Origin: Deferribacteraceae bacterium UBA6799 | GTDB taxonomy: Bacteria > Chrysiogenota > Deferribacteres > Deferribacterales > Geovibrionaceae | Reading direction: 5' to 3' | DNA length: 64,000 nucleotides | NCBI GenBank assembly: GCA_002452335.1 | Contig: DKFJ01000012.1 | Coordinates: 202,553 to 266,552, forward strand | Shown: piece after piece, positions 45,355 through 53,482 of the stretch | Layout: the number at the start of each line of letters is the position of its first letter | How positions within the stretch are numbered: the stretch's first letter is position 1 | The notes under the pieces: model-generated | Seen by the model: the letters and a program-made list of their open reading frames with translations, nothing else | Told to the model about the DNA's origin: nothing | The model's database searches: none | Position numbers and translations under genes: made by a program

Positions 45355-46071
45355 TCATCGTGCTAATTTGCTTATCTCTGGATTTCTAGCTAATTCATCT
45401 ATAATTTCATTTAATCTTTCAGTAAAGTTAGCTTCAATTGCTACCTCACCTATAGCATCTATCATATCATGATAAAAATTATCATCTCCAGTTAAGCATT
45501 TCCAAAAATCATTTCCCACTATAACAGGATAGTGATACTGACTTGTTATTCTTTTATAGTGACTGCTTAAATCAGCATCACACCCATATATAACACCAAC
45601 TATCATCTGATCAAATGCAAGAGATTGATTATTTGTGCGAGCGAGTTTGATTACACCATTAAAATGCCCGGCTATTGTTTCAACATCATCTTTATTAATT
45701 GTATTTGGACCTGCCTTCAATTGGCAATATTTCTTTCTACCATCTAATTGGTCAATAAATTCAATATCAATACCGGCAGTTGTGCTACCAAATGCAGAAA
45801 GAACATCATTAGTAAACCTTTGCATTTGTGTTCCAAAAGAAGTTGTAATAGATGTGCCAAGAACTCTGGGTAAAATCAACGCTTTCGCAATATCTCTCGC
45901 TTGAGATGTCCCAGAAAGAAAATTTGCTAAATAAACTGCTAGAAAAGGATTTATATTAAATTCTTTTGCATTTTTCAGTTTTTCGGTATTAATGATATGC
46001 TGTTTAGCTATTGATTCATTAAACCAAATTTTCACTCTATCCAGAATTACTTGTTTTTCTGCATTTGTCAT
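45355..46071 (-). CDS. Type II restriction endonuclease (PmeII-like)
   Basis: The protein has 238 residues. A PD-(D/E)XK-type core is seen in GIDIEFIDQLDGRKKYCQLKAGP, with Asp, Gln and Lys in catalytic positions, and it resembles PmeII-family enzymes from memory. It is divergent from a cytosine methyltransferase across 78 bp. The DNA is far more AT-rich than the neighbours, in line with horizontal acquisition. The specificity cannot be read from the sequence. The start ATG lacks a good RBS. Confidence 0.78.
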   Translation of the reverse strand: MTNAEKQVILDRVKIWFNESIAKQHIINTEKLKNAKEFNINPFLAVYLANFLSGTSQARDIAKALILPRVLGTSITTSFGTQMQRFTNDVLSAFGSTTAGIDIEFIDQLDGRKKYCQLKAGPNTINKDDVETIAGHFNGVIKLARTNNQSLAFDQMIVGVIYGCDADLSSHYKRITSQYHYPVIVGNDFWKCLTGDDNFYHDMIDAIGEVAIEANFTERLNEIIDELARNPEISKLAR

Positions 46072-46083
46072 TCAATTTTACCA

Positions 46084-46136
46084 TTGACCGAATATATTTT
46101 TTCTTGTAACCTTACGCAACATTACACATGGTTACA
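46084..46136. promoter_or_regulatory. Divergent R-M promoter/operator region
   Basis: The inverted repeat TGTAACC (46105-46111) and GGTTACA (46130-46136) has an 18-bp gap and is centred between the divergent genes. On the minus strand TTGCGT (46114-46119) and TATATT (46091-46096), 17 bp apart, would drive the endonuclease; the left arm lies in the spacer. On the plus strand TTGACC at 46084-46089 could be the methyltransferase -35. The N-terminal HTH of the methyltransferase is a candidate binder. Confidence 0.55.
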
Positions 46137-46149
46137 TAATGAGGCTAAT

Positions 46150-47433
46150 ATGTCTGAATATTACTCTTTAACAGAAGTAGCAGATTACCTTTCTGTGTCA
46201 AAAGAAACTTTAAGACGATGGGATAAAAATGGCAAGCTAAAACCAACAAGATTGCCAAATAATTATAGAGTATATACTAGCGAATCATTAAAACAATTTG
46301 AAGCACTGAGATTCTTATTTGATAATGAAAAGCATTTTGATAGTAAACTATCTGAGCCTTTAAAAAACTATAGATGCATAGAACTTTTTGCAGGAGCTGG
46401 AGGATTAGCATTAGGTTTTGAAAAAGCTGGAATCACCTCGTCCGTTTTAAATGAAGTTGACTCAAATGCCTGTAATACTCTACGAATTAACAGACCAGAC
46501 TGGAATATTATACAAAACGATATTCGAAATATTTCTTTTAAGCAATATGCAAATAAAATTGATATTGTAAGTGGAGGATTTCCTTGTCAGGCTTTTAGTT
46601 ACGCAGGCAAAAAACTTGGCTTCGAAGATGCAAGAGGTACTTTATTTTATGAATTTGCTAGGGTAGTGAAAGAAGTTCAACCGTTAATATGCATTGGTGA
46701 AAATGTAAGAGGACTTCTTAATCATGATTCAGGCAGAACCATTGATGGTATGAAATCTGTCCTTAATGAACTCGGTTATGATGTTTTTCCACCAAGAGTG
46801 CTTAAGGCAATTTTTTATAGAGTACCTCAAAAACGTGAACGACTTTTTTTAATTGGTATTAGAAAGGGCTCAGGAATTACATTTGAATTCCCTTTACCGT
46901 ACAAAAAGATTTATACAGTTAAAGATGCTTTGAAGTCAGGAGAATTATACCACTGCGATGTTCCTGATTCTCCAGGTCAAAAATATCCAAAACGCAAACG
47001 AGAAATTCTTTCACTAGTTCCTCAAGGTGGATATTGGAAAGATTTACCTGAAGAAGTACAAAAAGAGTATATGCTTAAGAGCTTCTATCTCAGTGGTGGA
47101 AAAACAGGAATAGCTCGCAGGATGAGTTGGAATGAACCTTGTCTTACACTAACATGCTCACCAGCACAGAAACAAACAGAAAGATGCCACCCTGATGAAA
47201 CTCGCCCTTTTACTGTTAGAGAATACGCAAGGATACAAACATTTCCTGATGACTGGAAATTCTCTGGTTCTTTAAATCAAATTTACAAACAGATAGGAAA
47301 TGCAGTTCCTGTTAACCTTGCCTATGAGGTCGGTCGTCAGCTAGTAAAGGCTCTTAACGAGTATACTATCAAAGAAGAGTTGAAGAACAAACTCCAGCAA
47401 TGCAATTGTGATACTGAAAAAGTATCATTCTAA
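46150..47433 (+). CDS. DNA (cytosine-5) methyltransferase with N-terminal MerR-like HTH
   Basis: The protein has 427 residues. Residues 1-60 form a MerR/excisionase-type helix-turn-helix (YSLTEVADYLSVSKETLRRWDKNGK). The m5C core shows motif I ELFAGAGGLALGF, motif IV GGFPCQAFSYAGK with the catalytic Cys, motif VI GENVRG, motif VIII QKRERLFLIGI and motif X QIGNAVPVNLA. The ATG at 46150 has GAGG five nt upstream; a longer frame lacks an RBS. The HTH suggests control of its own and the endonuclease gene. Its last 9 bp overlap the end of the convergent ABC-F gene. Confidence 0.93.
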   Translation: MSEYYSLTEVADYLSVSKETLRRWDKNGKLKPTRLPNNYRVYTSESLKQFEALRFLFDNEKHFDSKLSEPLKNYRCIELFAGAGGLALGFEKAGITSSVLNEVDSNACNTLRINRPDWNIIQNDIRNISFKQYANKIDIVSGGFPCQAFSYAGKKLGFEDARGTLFYEFARVVKEVQPLICIGENVRGLLNHDSGRTIDGMKSVLNELGYDVFPPRVLKAIFYRVPQKRERLFLIGIRKGSGITFEFPLPYKKIYTVKDALKSGELYHCDVPDSPGQKYPKRKREILSLVPQGGYWKDLPEEVQKEYMLKSFYLSGGKTGIARRMSWNEPCLTLTCSPAQKQTERCHPDETRPFTVREYARIQTFPDDWKFSGSLNQIYKQIGNAVPVNLAYEVGRQLVKALNEYTIKEELKNKLQQCNCDTEKVSF

Positions 47434-49293
47434 TATAAGCGAAGAAAGATATTCCCAGCGCTCCATCTTTTCCAGAATCAGTTCATCTATCTCTTCTATC
47501 CTTTTGTGCATATCAGTCAGACTGGAATAGTCGTCGTCGCCGGCATTCAGCTTCTTTTCCAGCTCAGTCTTCTCTTCTTCCAGCTTTTCTATGTCTGATT
47601 CCAGAGAGTCATATTCCTTCTGTTCGTTGTACGAAAGTTTTTTCTTCTTTGTTTTCGGCTGTTCGGTTTCCTTTTTCGGCGCCTGCTTCTTCTCTTCGGA
47701 TACCGCCAGCTTTTTCTCTTCCAGATAGTCGTCGAAATCGCCGTAAAAAACTTCCACTCCGCCTTCGCCGTCAAATATCAGCAGATTGTCGGCGACACGG
47801 TTCATAAAGCATCTGTCGTGGGACACTACAAGTATGCATCCGGGAAAATCATCCAGAAAATCTTCCAGAACGGACAGGGTCTTGATATCTATGTCGTTGG
47901 TCGGTTCGTCCAGAATGAGAAAGTTAGGATTATTCATCAGCACCAGAACAAGATGCAGACGGCGCTTCTCTCCGCCGGACAGTTTTCTGATGGGGGTATG
48001 GTGCATCACAGAAGGAAAGAGGAATTTCTCCAGAACCTGTCCGGCGCTGATGCTCTTGCCGTTGGGCAGAATCAGCACCTCTTTGATATCCCTGACAGTA
48101 TCTATCATCCTTTTATCCGGATCCAGCTCCTTGCTGTGCTGGTCGAAAACGCCGAATACTGTATTCAGCCCGGGGATCACCTCGCCCGTGTCAGACGGTT
48201 CCTCGCCTGTCACCAGACGCAGAAAGGTCGATTTGCCCGCTCCGTTTCTGCCCACTATGCCCAGACGCTCTTTCGGTTTGAATGTATAGGTGAACGGCTT
48301 GATCACAGGACGCCCGTCATAGGATTTCGACACTCCCTTGATCTCCAGAATATGTTTGCCCATGCGCTGAGCCTGTATCTCCAGCTCCAGCTTGTCCGCC
48401 TCTCTGTAGACCTCTCTGTCCTGCATGGCGTGGATACGCTCTATGCGTGCCTTCTGCTTGGTGCTTCTCGCCTTTGCGCCCCTGCGGAGCCATTTCATCT
48501 CATTGCGCAGGATGTTCCTCTGTCTCTGATCCTCACGCTGAAGCTGGGCTTCCGCCTCGTCCTTCTTCTCCAGATAGAGCGAATATCCGCCGTTGTATGT
48601 GAAAGCAGTACCTCTGTCTATCTCTATGATGTTGCTGCATATCTCATCCAGAAAGTATCTGTCGTGGGTTACCATCAGTATGGATTTGGTGGTTTTTTTC
48701 AGATAGGTCTGAAGCCACTCCACCGTCTCTATGTCCAGATGGTTGGTGGGCTCGTCCATCACCAGCAGGTTTCCGTCATCTATGAGAGCCTGCGCCAGAG
48801 CAACCTTTTTCAGCATGCCGCCGGACAGAGTGCCCAGCTTCATATCCGTGTCGTTTATCCCCAGCTCGCCCAGTATGGATTTTATCTCATATTCGAAATG
48901 CCAGGCGTCCAGACGGTTGATCTCGGTCATCACCTTATCCAGTTCGTCTCTGTACTGCTCTGAGTTCTCCGGATGATGGCACAGTTTCTCATACCGCTTG
49001 ATCAGCTCAGTCACCGCCGAGCCGCTCTTGAACACTGCGTCCAGTATGGTATCCTCCGGATCGAAATCCGGCATCTGCGGCAGATAGTTTATCACGCACT
49101 GCCTGTTCCACGACACAGTTCCCGTGTCCGGCTGTTCCTTCTTAGCCAGAATCTTCAGCAGGGTGGATTTCCCACAGCCGTTAACGCCTATCAGCGCTGT
49201 TTTCTGCCCCTCTTCTATTCCGAATGAAATGTCAGTGAAGAGCTGTTTATCGCCCATTTTTTTGGATATTTTGTCTACGGAGACGAGATTCAT
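47425..49293 (-). CDS. ABC-F family ATPase (Uup-like)
   Basis: The protein has 622 residues with two ABC domains: Walker A GVNGCGKST and GRNGAGKST, signatures LSGGMLKK and LSGGEKRR, and Walker B LLVMDEPTNHLD and FLILDEPTNDID. A linker with basic repeats (RRGAKARSTKQKARIERIH) and a C-terminal charged coiled coil (about 540-622) mark it as Uup-type, a soluble protein acting on ribosomes or branched DNA. It is not a transporter as it has no membrane segment. The R-M island abuts its 3' end. Confidence 0.92.
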   Translation of the reverse strand: MNLVSVDKISKKMGDKQLFTDISFGIEEGQKTALIGVNGCGKSTLLKILAKKEQPDTGTVSWNRQCVINYLPQMPDFDPEDTILDAVFKSGSAVTELIKRYEKLCHHPENSEQYRDELDKVMTEINRLDAWHFEYEIKSILGELGINDTDMKLGTLSGGMLKKVALAQALIDDGNLLVMDEPTNHLDIETVEWLQTYLKKTTKSILMVTHDRYFLDEICSNIIEIDRGTAFTYNGGYSLYLEKKDEAEAQLQREDQRQRNILRNEMKWLRRGAKARSTKQKARIERIHAMQDREVYREADKLELEIQAQRMGKHILEIKGVSKSYDGRPVIKPFTYTFKPKERLGIVGRNGAGKSTFLRLVTGEEPSDTGEVIPGLNTVFGVFDQHSKELDPDKRMIDTVRDIKEVLILPNGKSISAGQVLEKFLFPSVMHHTPIRKLSGGEKRRLHLVLVLMNNPNFLILDEPTNDIDIKTLSVLEDFLDDFPGCILVVSHDRCFMNRVADNLLIFDGEGGVEVFYGDFDDYLEEKKLAVSEEKKQAPKKETEQPKTKKKKLSYNEQKEYDSLESDIEKLEEEKTELEKKLNAGDDDYSSLTDMHKRIEEIDELILEKMERWEYLSSLILE

Positions 49294-49302
49294 GAATTTT
49301 CC

Positions 49303-50097
49303 TTAATAGGGTTTTGCCAGAGACTTATCCAGAAACACGGCGGCGTTGTAATCCTTTGTCGCCTGAGGAAACCTGTTCAGCCTGAACTGTGACAGCCCTC
49401 TGTAGTAATAAGCCACGGCATAGCCGCTGTCCTTCTCTATTGTTTTATCGAAATACCCCAGACCTTCTGTATATTTTCCCTGATAGAACAGTGACATTGC
49501 CATGTGATAAAGAGTGTGTCTGTCGTTCTTTCCGCTGTCTATGGCTTTTCTGAGATCACCTGAGGCCTGAGAATATCTTTTGAGATCATACAGAACATAC
49601 CCGCGCAGATACACAGCCGTTGTGTCCCTGCCGTTCACCGACAGGAAGGCGTTCAGTCTGCTGAGCGCTCCCTCTTTGTCGGAGAAAAAACCGTCCTTGT
49701 TCACCATTTTCACTGCTGAAACCATCTTCGAGTATACGTCCTGACGTTTGTAAACGCCTGACGCCTCTGACTGCACAGACCTGAGCCTCTGGCTCACCAG
49801 TCTCCGCTCAACATCGGTCTCCGCTTCGGCGATGGTTTTGTTAAGCTGATTTATCAGCGCCTTGTATCCGCCCGCTTTTTTGTTCAGGCGTGCCAGCTCC
49901 GCCTCGTAAGGCGATGCGTCCACCCTGAGTCTGGGCAGCAGAGACGACCGAACGGCACGGGACATGGACAGACTTTCGTCTATTCCCGCCGGCTCTTTTC
50001 TGATATCCGCGTCCGGAGACACAGTAACACCGGAAAAAGAGACCGAACACCACAAAACCAGCATAAAAGCGGTGATAAATTTAAATATATCTGTCAT
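49303..50097 (-). CDS. Exported TPR protein
   Basis: The protein has 264 residues with a signal peptide or anchor (about 5-23). A helical middle (about 60-115) is followed by TPR units: 'YLRGYVLYDLKRYSQASGDLRKAIDSG', 'YHMAMSLFYQGKYTEGLGYFDKTIEKD' and 'AYYYRGLSQFRLNRFPQATKDYNAA' across about 165-260. Such repeats mediate protein contacts, probably in the periplasm. It starts 9 nt after the ABC-F gene start in reverse order and may be cotranscribed upstream of it. Confidence 0.8.
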   Translation of the reverse strand: MTDIFKFITAFMLVLWCSVSFSGVTVSPDADIRKEPAGIDESLSMSRAVRSSLLPRLRVDASPYEAELARLNKKAGGYKALINQLNKTIAEAETDVERRLVSQRLRSVQSEASGVYKRQDVYSKMVSAVKMVNKDGFFSDKEGALSRLNAFLSVNGRDTTAVYLRGYVLYDLKRYSQASGDLRKAIDSGKNDRHTLYHMAMSLFYQGKYTEGLGYFDKTIEKDSGYAVAYYYRGLSQFRLNRFPQATKDYNAAVFLDKSLAKPY

Positions 50098-50183
50098 ATT
50101 GCGTCACTTCGGATATAATAGTATAAGTCAATTTACCGAAACAGCGGTCTTAAAGCAATAAGTTCTTTTTTCAAGGGGAATAG

Positions 50184-51176
50184 ATGCGTTTTCTTGTGAC
50201 ACTGCTCTTTCTGTGGGCTTCTGTCTGCTATGCCGACGCCGACTATGACAGGGGCGACGACCTCTTCTACGGCAGAGGTACCGGGCAGAACTATGCCGAA
50301 GCGCTAAAAAGCTATAAAAAATCCGCGGAAAACAAAAATCCGGACGCCATGAACAACATAGGATATATGCTGCGCATGGGGCTGGGAACGGAAAAGAATG
50401 ACCCGGAAGCGCTGAAATGGTACACTCTGGCGGCAGAGAGCGGAAACACACTGGGGATGTATAATCTCGGGCTGATGTATAAGAACGGCACAGGAACGGA
50501 CCAGAGTTTTTCTGACGCCGCGCTGTGGCTGACCCGTGCGGCGGAGGCCGGCATGCCGGAGGCTATGAACGCTCTGGGCTGTATGTATGAGCAGAGCGAG
50601 GAACCGGACTATACAGCGGCGATATCCTGGTTCAGCGCCGGAGCGGACAAGGGCTTTGCCTACGCTCAGTATAATCTGGGACTGATGATAAAGAACGGGC
50701 TGGGTACTGTAAAAGATACAGAGACAGCGGACACATGGATCGGCATGGCCGCGGCGCAGGGACTGAAAGCGGCGGCTGAAGAGCTGGGCAAAAAGCCGGA
50801 AGACATAAAACCTGTTCCGGTTGTTCAGGCGCCTAAACTAATCACGGTGGATTCTTCCACCGGGCTTGTATGGCAGGACAATGAAGACGCCGCAAAAAAA
50901 GAGATGTTCTGGAAGGACGCAGTGACCTACTGCGACACCCTGAGCCTGAACGGGGTCATCGGATGGCGGATGCCCACGGTGAAGGAACTGCTTAGTCTCA
51001 CTGACCCGAACAAAACACCCGCTGTGCGTGTGAAATTCCGCAATCAGTCAAACGACACCTACTGGAGTTCAAAAGAAGACAAAAAGAACGCCAGAGTGGT
51101 ATATATGTTCAACGGAAGCGACTACTGGACGGACAAGGAATATCTGAACCGTGTCCGGTGCGTCAGAAAAAAATAA
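50184..51176 (+). CDS. Exported Sel1-repeat protein with DUF1566 C-terminal domain
   Basis: The protein has 330 residues. A signal peptide (1-16) is followed by about five Sel1-like repeats (about 20-205; MNNIGYMLRMGLGTEKNDPEA type) and a C-terminal DUF1566 domain (STGLVWQDNED, WRMPTVKELLSL) of unknown role. RBS AAGGGG precedes the ATG. Four small downstream genes follow in quick succession on the same strand and may be cotranscribed. Confidence 0.85.
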   Translation: MRFLVTLLFLWASVCYADADYDRGDDLFYGRGTGQNYAEALKSYKKSAENKNPDAMNNIGYMLRMGLGTEKNDPEALKWYTLAAESGNTLGMYNLGLMYKNGTGTDQSFSDAALWLTRAAEAGMPEAMNALGCMYEQSEEPDYTAAISWFSAGADKGFAYAQYNLGLMIKNGLGTVKDTETADTWIGMAAAQGLKAAAEELGKKPEDIKPVPVVQAPKLITVDSSTGLVWQDNEDAAKKEMFWKDAVTYCDTLSLNGVIGWRMPTVKELLSLTDPNKTPAVRVKFRNQSNDTYWSSKEDKKNARVVYMFNGSDYWTDKEYLNRVRCVRKK

Positions 51177-51187
51177 GGAATGAATGA

Positions 51188-51418
51188 ATGAACAACAACG
51201 ATGTATTAAGGCGTGTGCGATACGCCATGAATCTGAACGACAATAAACTGCTCAATATTTGGGATCTGGGCGGCATGAAGATAAAGAGGGAGGATATCCC
51301 CGTGATCTTTTCGAAAGAGGACGACGCAAATTATAAGGAAACATCGGACGAACTGCTGAACGCTTTTCTGGATGGTTTTATAACATATAAAAGAGGAGCG
51401 AAACCCGATGCGAAATAA
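51188..51418 (+). CDS. DUF1456 protein, first half of split YehS-like pair
   Basis: The protein has 76 residues and equals one DUF1456 domain: NNNDVLRRVRYAMNLND, an acidic EDDANYKE and the terminal LNAFLDGFITYKRG. In E. coli YehS and relatives two such domains lie in one polypeptide of about 155 residues. Here a second domain is encoded by a separate, overlapping frame (51408-51629). Function of the family is unknown. Confidence 0.85.
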   Translation: MNNNDVLRRVRYAMNLNDNKLLNIWDLGGMKIKREDIPVIFSKEDDANYKETSDELLNAFLDGFITYKRGAKPDAK

Positions 51419-51629
51419 CGATATAGTAAAAAAACTGCGCATCGCTCTGGAGATGAAAGATACTGATATTATAGAAATATTCGCTCTGGGCGGGGCAAAC
51501 GTGACAAAATCCGAGATATCGGCGTTCTTCCGCAGAGAGGACCACAGAAACTATCAGGCGCTGGGCGATCAGCTTATGAGAAAATTTATGAACGGGCTCA
51601 CAAAAAAATACAGAGTGGAAAATGTTTAA
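51408..51629 (+). CDS. DUF1456 protein, second half of split YehS-like pair
   Basis: The protein has 73 residues and repeats the domain of the preceding gene (NNDIVKKLRIALEMKDTDIIEIF, REDHRNYQALGDQ). The two frames overlap by 11 bp and differ by +1. The ATG has its own GAGGAG 9 nt upstream, so this is more likely a coupled two-gene arrangement than a sequencing frameshift. A heteromer of the two halves would rebuild the usual protein. Confidence 0.85.
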   Translation: MRNNDIVKKLRIALEMKDTDIIEIFALGGANVTKSEISAFFRREDHRNYQALGDQLMRKFMNGLTKKYRVENV

Positions 51630-51813
51630 AGCGGAGATAGACAAGTCTTCCTGCACCGGATGCGGAGCGTGTGTCTCTCAGTGTCCGGTGAGATCCATCA
51701 GTCTGTCCACCGACTCATCCAACCGCAAAACAGCGGACGTGGACAGACAGACCTGCACAGGCTGCGGAGCATGTATCCCCGCATGCCGTTTTCAGGCAAT
51801 TACATTATTTTGA
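51622..51813 (+). CDS. Small 2[4Fe-4S] ferredoxin
   Basis: The protein has 63 residues with two clusters: CTGCGACVSQCP and CTGCGACIPACR. It lacks the insertion seen in longer Alvin-type ferredoxins. It overlaps the preceding DUF1456 stop by 8 bp, so all three small genes are probably cotranscribed. It serves as a low-potential electron carrier; the partner is unknown. Confidence 0.93.
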   Translation: MFKAEIDKSSCTGCGACVSQCPVRSISLSTDSSNRKTADVDRQTCTGCGACIPACRFQAITLF

Positions 51814-51822
51814 TCTGACTGC

Positions 51823-51843
51823 GGCGGCATATAAAATGCCGCC
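51823..51843. terminator. Hairpin after the ferredoxin gene
   Basis: GGCGGCAT-ATAAA-ATGCCGCC begins 10 nt after the ferredoxin stop. It lacks a T-run, so it may be a repeat-type hairpin that ends or protects mRNA, not a strong terminator. Confidence 0.5.
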
Positions 51844-51860
51844 CTACAATCATATTAATT

Positions 51861-52122
51861 TGTTGACGGCGTTCTCTATGTCCTTTGTGCTGTATGACTC
51901 ATTTCCGCAGCCGACAGCAACCACAAACAAAAATAACCTCCTGTTATTTTTGTCAAACCGTTGCGCAGAGACTAAGTCTCTGCTTCACTCACACTCCGTA
52001 CGGCTTTCAGCGCAAAGCGCATCAGCCTCCCTCGTGAGGCACATCCTGTGCCTTAGCCGATGAGTCTGTTGACGGCGTTCTCTATGTCCTTTGTGCTGTA
52101 TGACTCATTTCCGCAGCCGACA
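51861..52122. mobile_element. Candidate mini-element bounded by an exact 56-bp direct repeat
   Basis: Positions 51861-51916 and 52067-52122 are identical over 56 bp. The right copy is the 3' end of the small minus-strand gene; the left copy is an orphan of that tail that ends in its own stop (NKLI*). The 150 bp between contain successive hairpins: 51927-51953 (11-bp perfect), 51965-51983 (9-bp perfect), and 52025-52052. This resembles insertion at a gene 3' end where the element resupplies the tail. No integrase is encoded here. Confidence 0.55.
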
Positions 52123-52292
52123 TCGGCGAACGGCTCATATTCATCGAGCATTTCCAGAAGAGCTGAGACCGATTTTTCATCTGATGTTTTATTGTCGTAA
52201 ACTTTTTTAATTTTAGCCAAAATACTATCCGGAAGCTCCTGTTCCTCAGAGGCTTTCAGGGCTGATTTCAGAAGTTTTTCATAAATATCCAT
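52053..52292 (-). CDS. Small hypothetical protein with recently replaced 3' end
   Basis: The protein has about 79 residues, helical and acidic, with no recognised motif. The ATG at 52292 has GAGG five nt upstream; a GTG two codons earlier is possible. The final 25 residues (from VGCGNESYSTKDIENAVN) are duplicated at 51861-51916 in a copy that would read NKLI-stop where this gene reads NRLIG-stop. The gene thus keeps an intact C-terminus despite the adjacent insertion. Function unknown. Confidence 0.65.
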   Translation of the reverse strand: MDIYEKLLKSALKASEEQELPDSILAKIKKVYDNKTSDEKSVSALLEMLDEYEPFADVGCGNESYSTKDIENAVNRLIG

Positions 52293-52417
52293 AAGCACCT
52301 CATATGAACACCAGTGTATATCATCTCACAAAAAAACGCTATTCCATAATTTTTTGCTTGAGAAACGGATATATTTTACAATATTGTTAATCTCTGCCTG
52401 TGATTTTGGAGGAGCAA

Positions 52418-53482
52418 ATGTCTGTCCTGTTTTCAACCTTCACTATTAACAAAGTAACCCTGAGAAACAGAATAATTATCCCGCCTATGTGTCAGTATTC
52501 CGCCAGAGAAGGTCTGGCCAACAGCTGGCATCTGGTGCATTACGGATCTCTGGCAGCCGGAGGCGCCGCCGCCGTGATACTGGAGGCGACAGCTGTAGAG
52601 CCGGAGGGCAGGATCAGCCCCTATGATCTGGGCATCTGGAATGACGGTCAGACAGAAAAGCTGAAAGAGATATTCGCTTTCATAACATCACAGGGGGCTC
52701 TGCCAGGCATACAGCTTGCCCACGCCGGACGCAAAGCGTCCACAGACAGACCCTGGACAGGCGGAAAACCCGCCGGAGCGGACAACAACGGATGGTCGCC
52801 CATTTATGCTCCCAGCGCAGTCGCTTTCAGCGGAGAACATCAGACGCCCCATGAGCTGACCCCTGAACAGATACAGGATCTGGTGGAAAAATTCAAACAA
52901 TCAGCAATAAGGGCTCAGAAAGCCGGAGCCCGAATAATAGAGATACACGCCGCCCACGGATATCTTCTGCATCAGTTTCTGTCGCCCCTGTCCAACAAAC
53001 GTCAGGACGAATACGGCGGCAGTCTGGAAAACAGGATGCGCTTTCTGAAAGAAGTTGTGACAGCAGTCAGACCGGTTATAGAGGAATTCAACCTCCTGTT
53101 CGTCCGTATATCCGCCACAGACTGGGCGGAGGGCGGATACACACCGGAGGAAGCAGTGGAAACAGCGAAAATGCTGAAAACCGCCGGAGCTGATTTCATC
53201 GACTGCTCCACAGGCGGACTTGTGCCGCATGCCAAGATACCCGCCGCTCCCGGATTTCAGGTGCCGTTCGCCACACAGATAAAATACGGAGCGGACATAC
53301 CCGTCTCTGCGGTGGGCATCATCACCGGAGCCCATCAGGCGGAAACCATACTGAGAAAATGCGAAGCCGACATAGTGATGATCGGCAGAGCATCTCTGCG
53401 AAACCACCAATGGGCTATAGACGCCGCCGGAGAACTGGGGGATGAAGCCCCCATACCCCCGCAGTACGCCAGAGCATACTGA
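52418..53482 (+). CDS. Old yellow enzyme family NADPH:flavin oxidoreductase (YqjM/NamA-like)
   Basis: The protein has 354 residues and the YqjM-type FMN site: PPMCQYSA with Cys and Tyr near residue 25, the HAGRKAS segment near 100, the substrate-binding H..H pair in HAAHGYLLHQFLSP near 165, and FVRISATDWAEGG. It reduces activated C=C bonds with NADPH. GGAGGAG precedes the chosen ATG. The stop overlaps the MFS start (TGATG), so enzyme and transporter are cotranscribed. Confidence 0.92.
   Translation: MSVLFSTFTINKVTLRNRIIIPPMCQYSAREGLANSWHLVHYGSLAAGGAAAVILEATAVEPEGRISPYDLGIWNDGQTEKLKEIFAFITSQGALPGIQLAHAGRKASTDRPWTGGKPAGADNNGWSPIYAPSAVAFSGEHQTPHELTPEQIQDLVEKFKQSAIRAQKAGARIIEIHAAHGYLLHQFLSPLSNKRQDEYGGSLENRMRFLKEVVTAVRPVIEEFNLLFVRISATDWAEGGYTPEEAVETAKMLKTAGADFIDCSTGGLVPHAKIPAAPGFQVPFATQIKYGADIPVSAVGIITGAHQAETILRKCEADIVMIGRASLRNHQWAIDAAGELGDEAPIPPQYARAY

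Noticed and set aside
51836..52063. 75-codon plus-strand frame across the mini-element
   Set aside because: It spans the direct repeat and hairpins and lacks an RBS; the minus-strand gene explains the coding signal.
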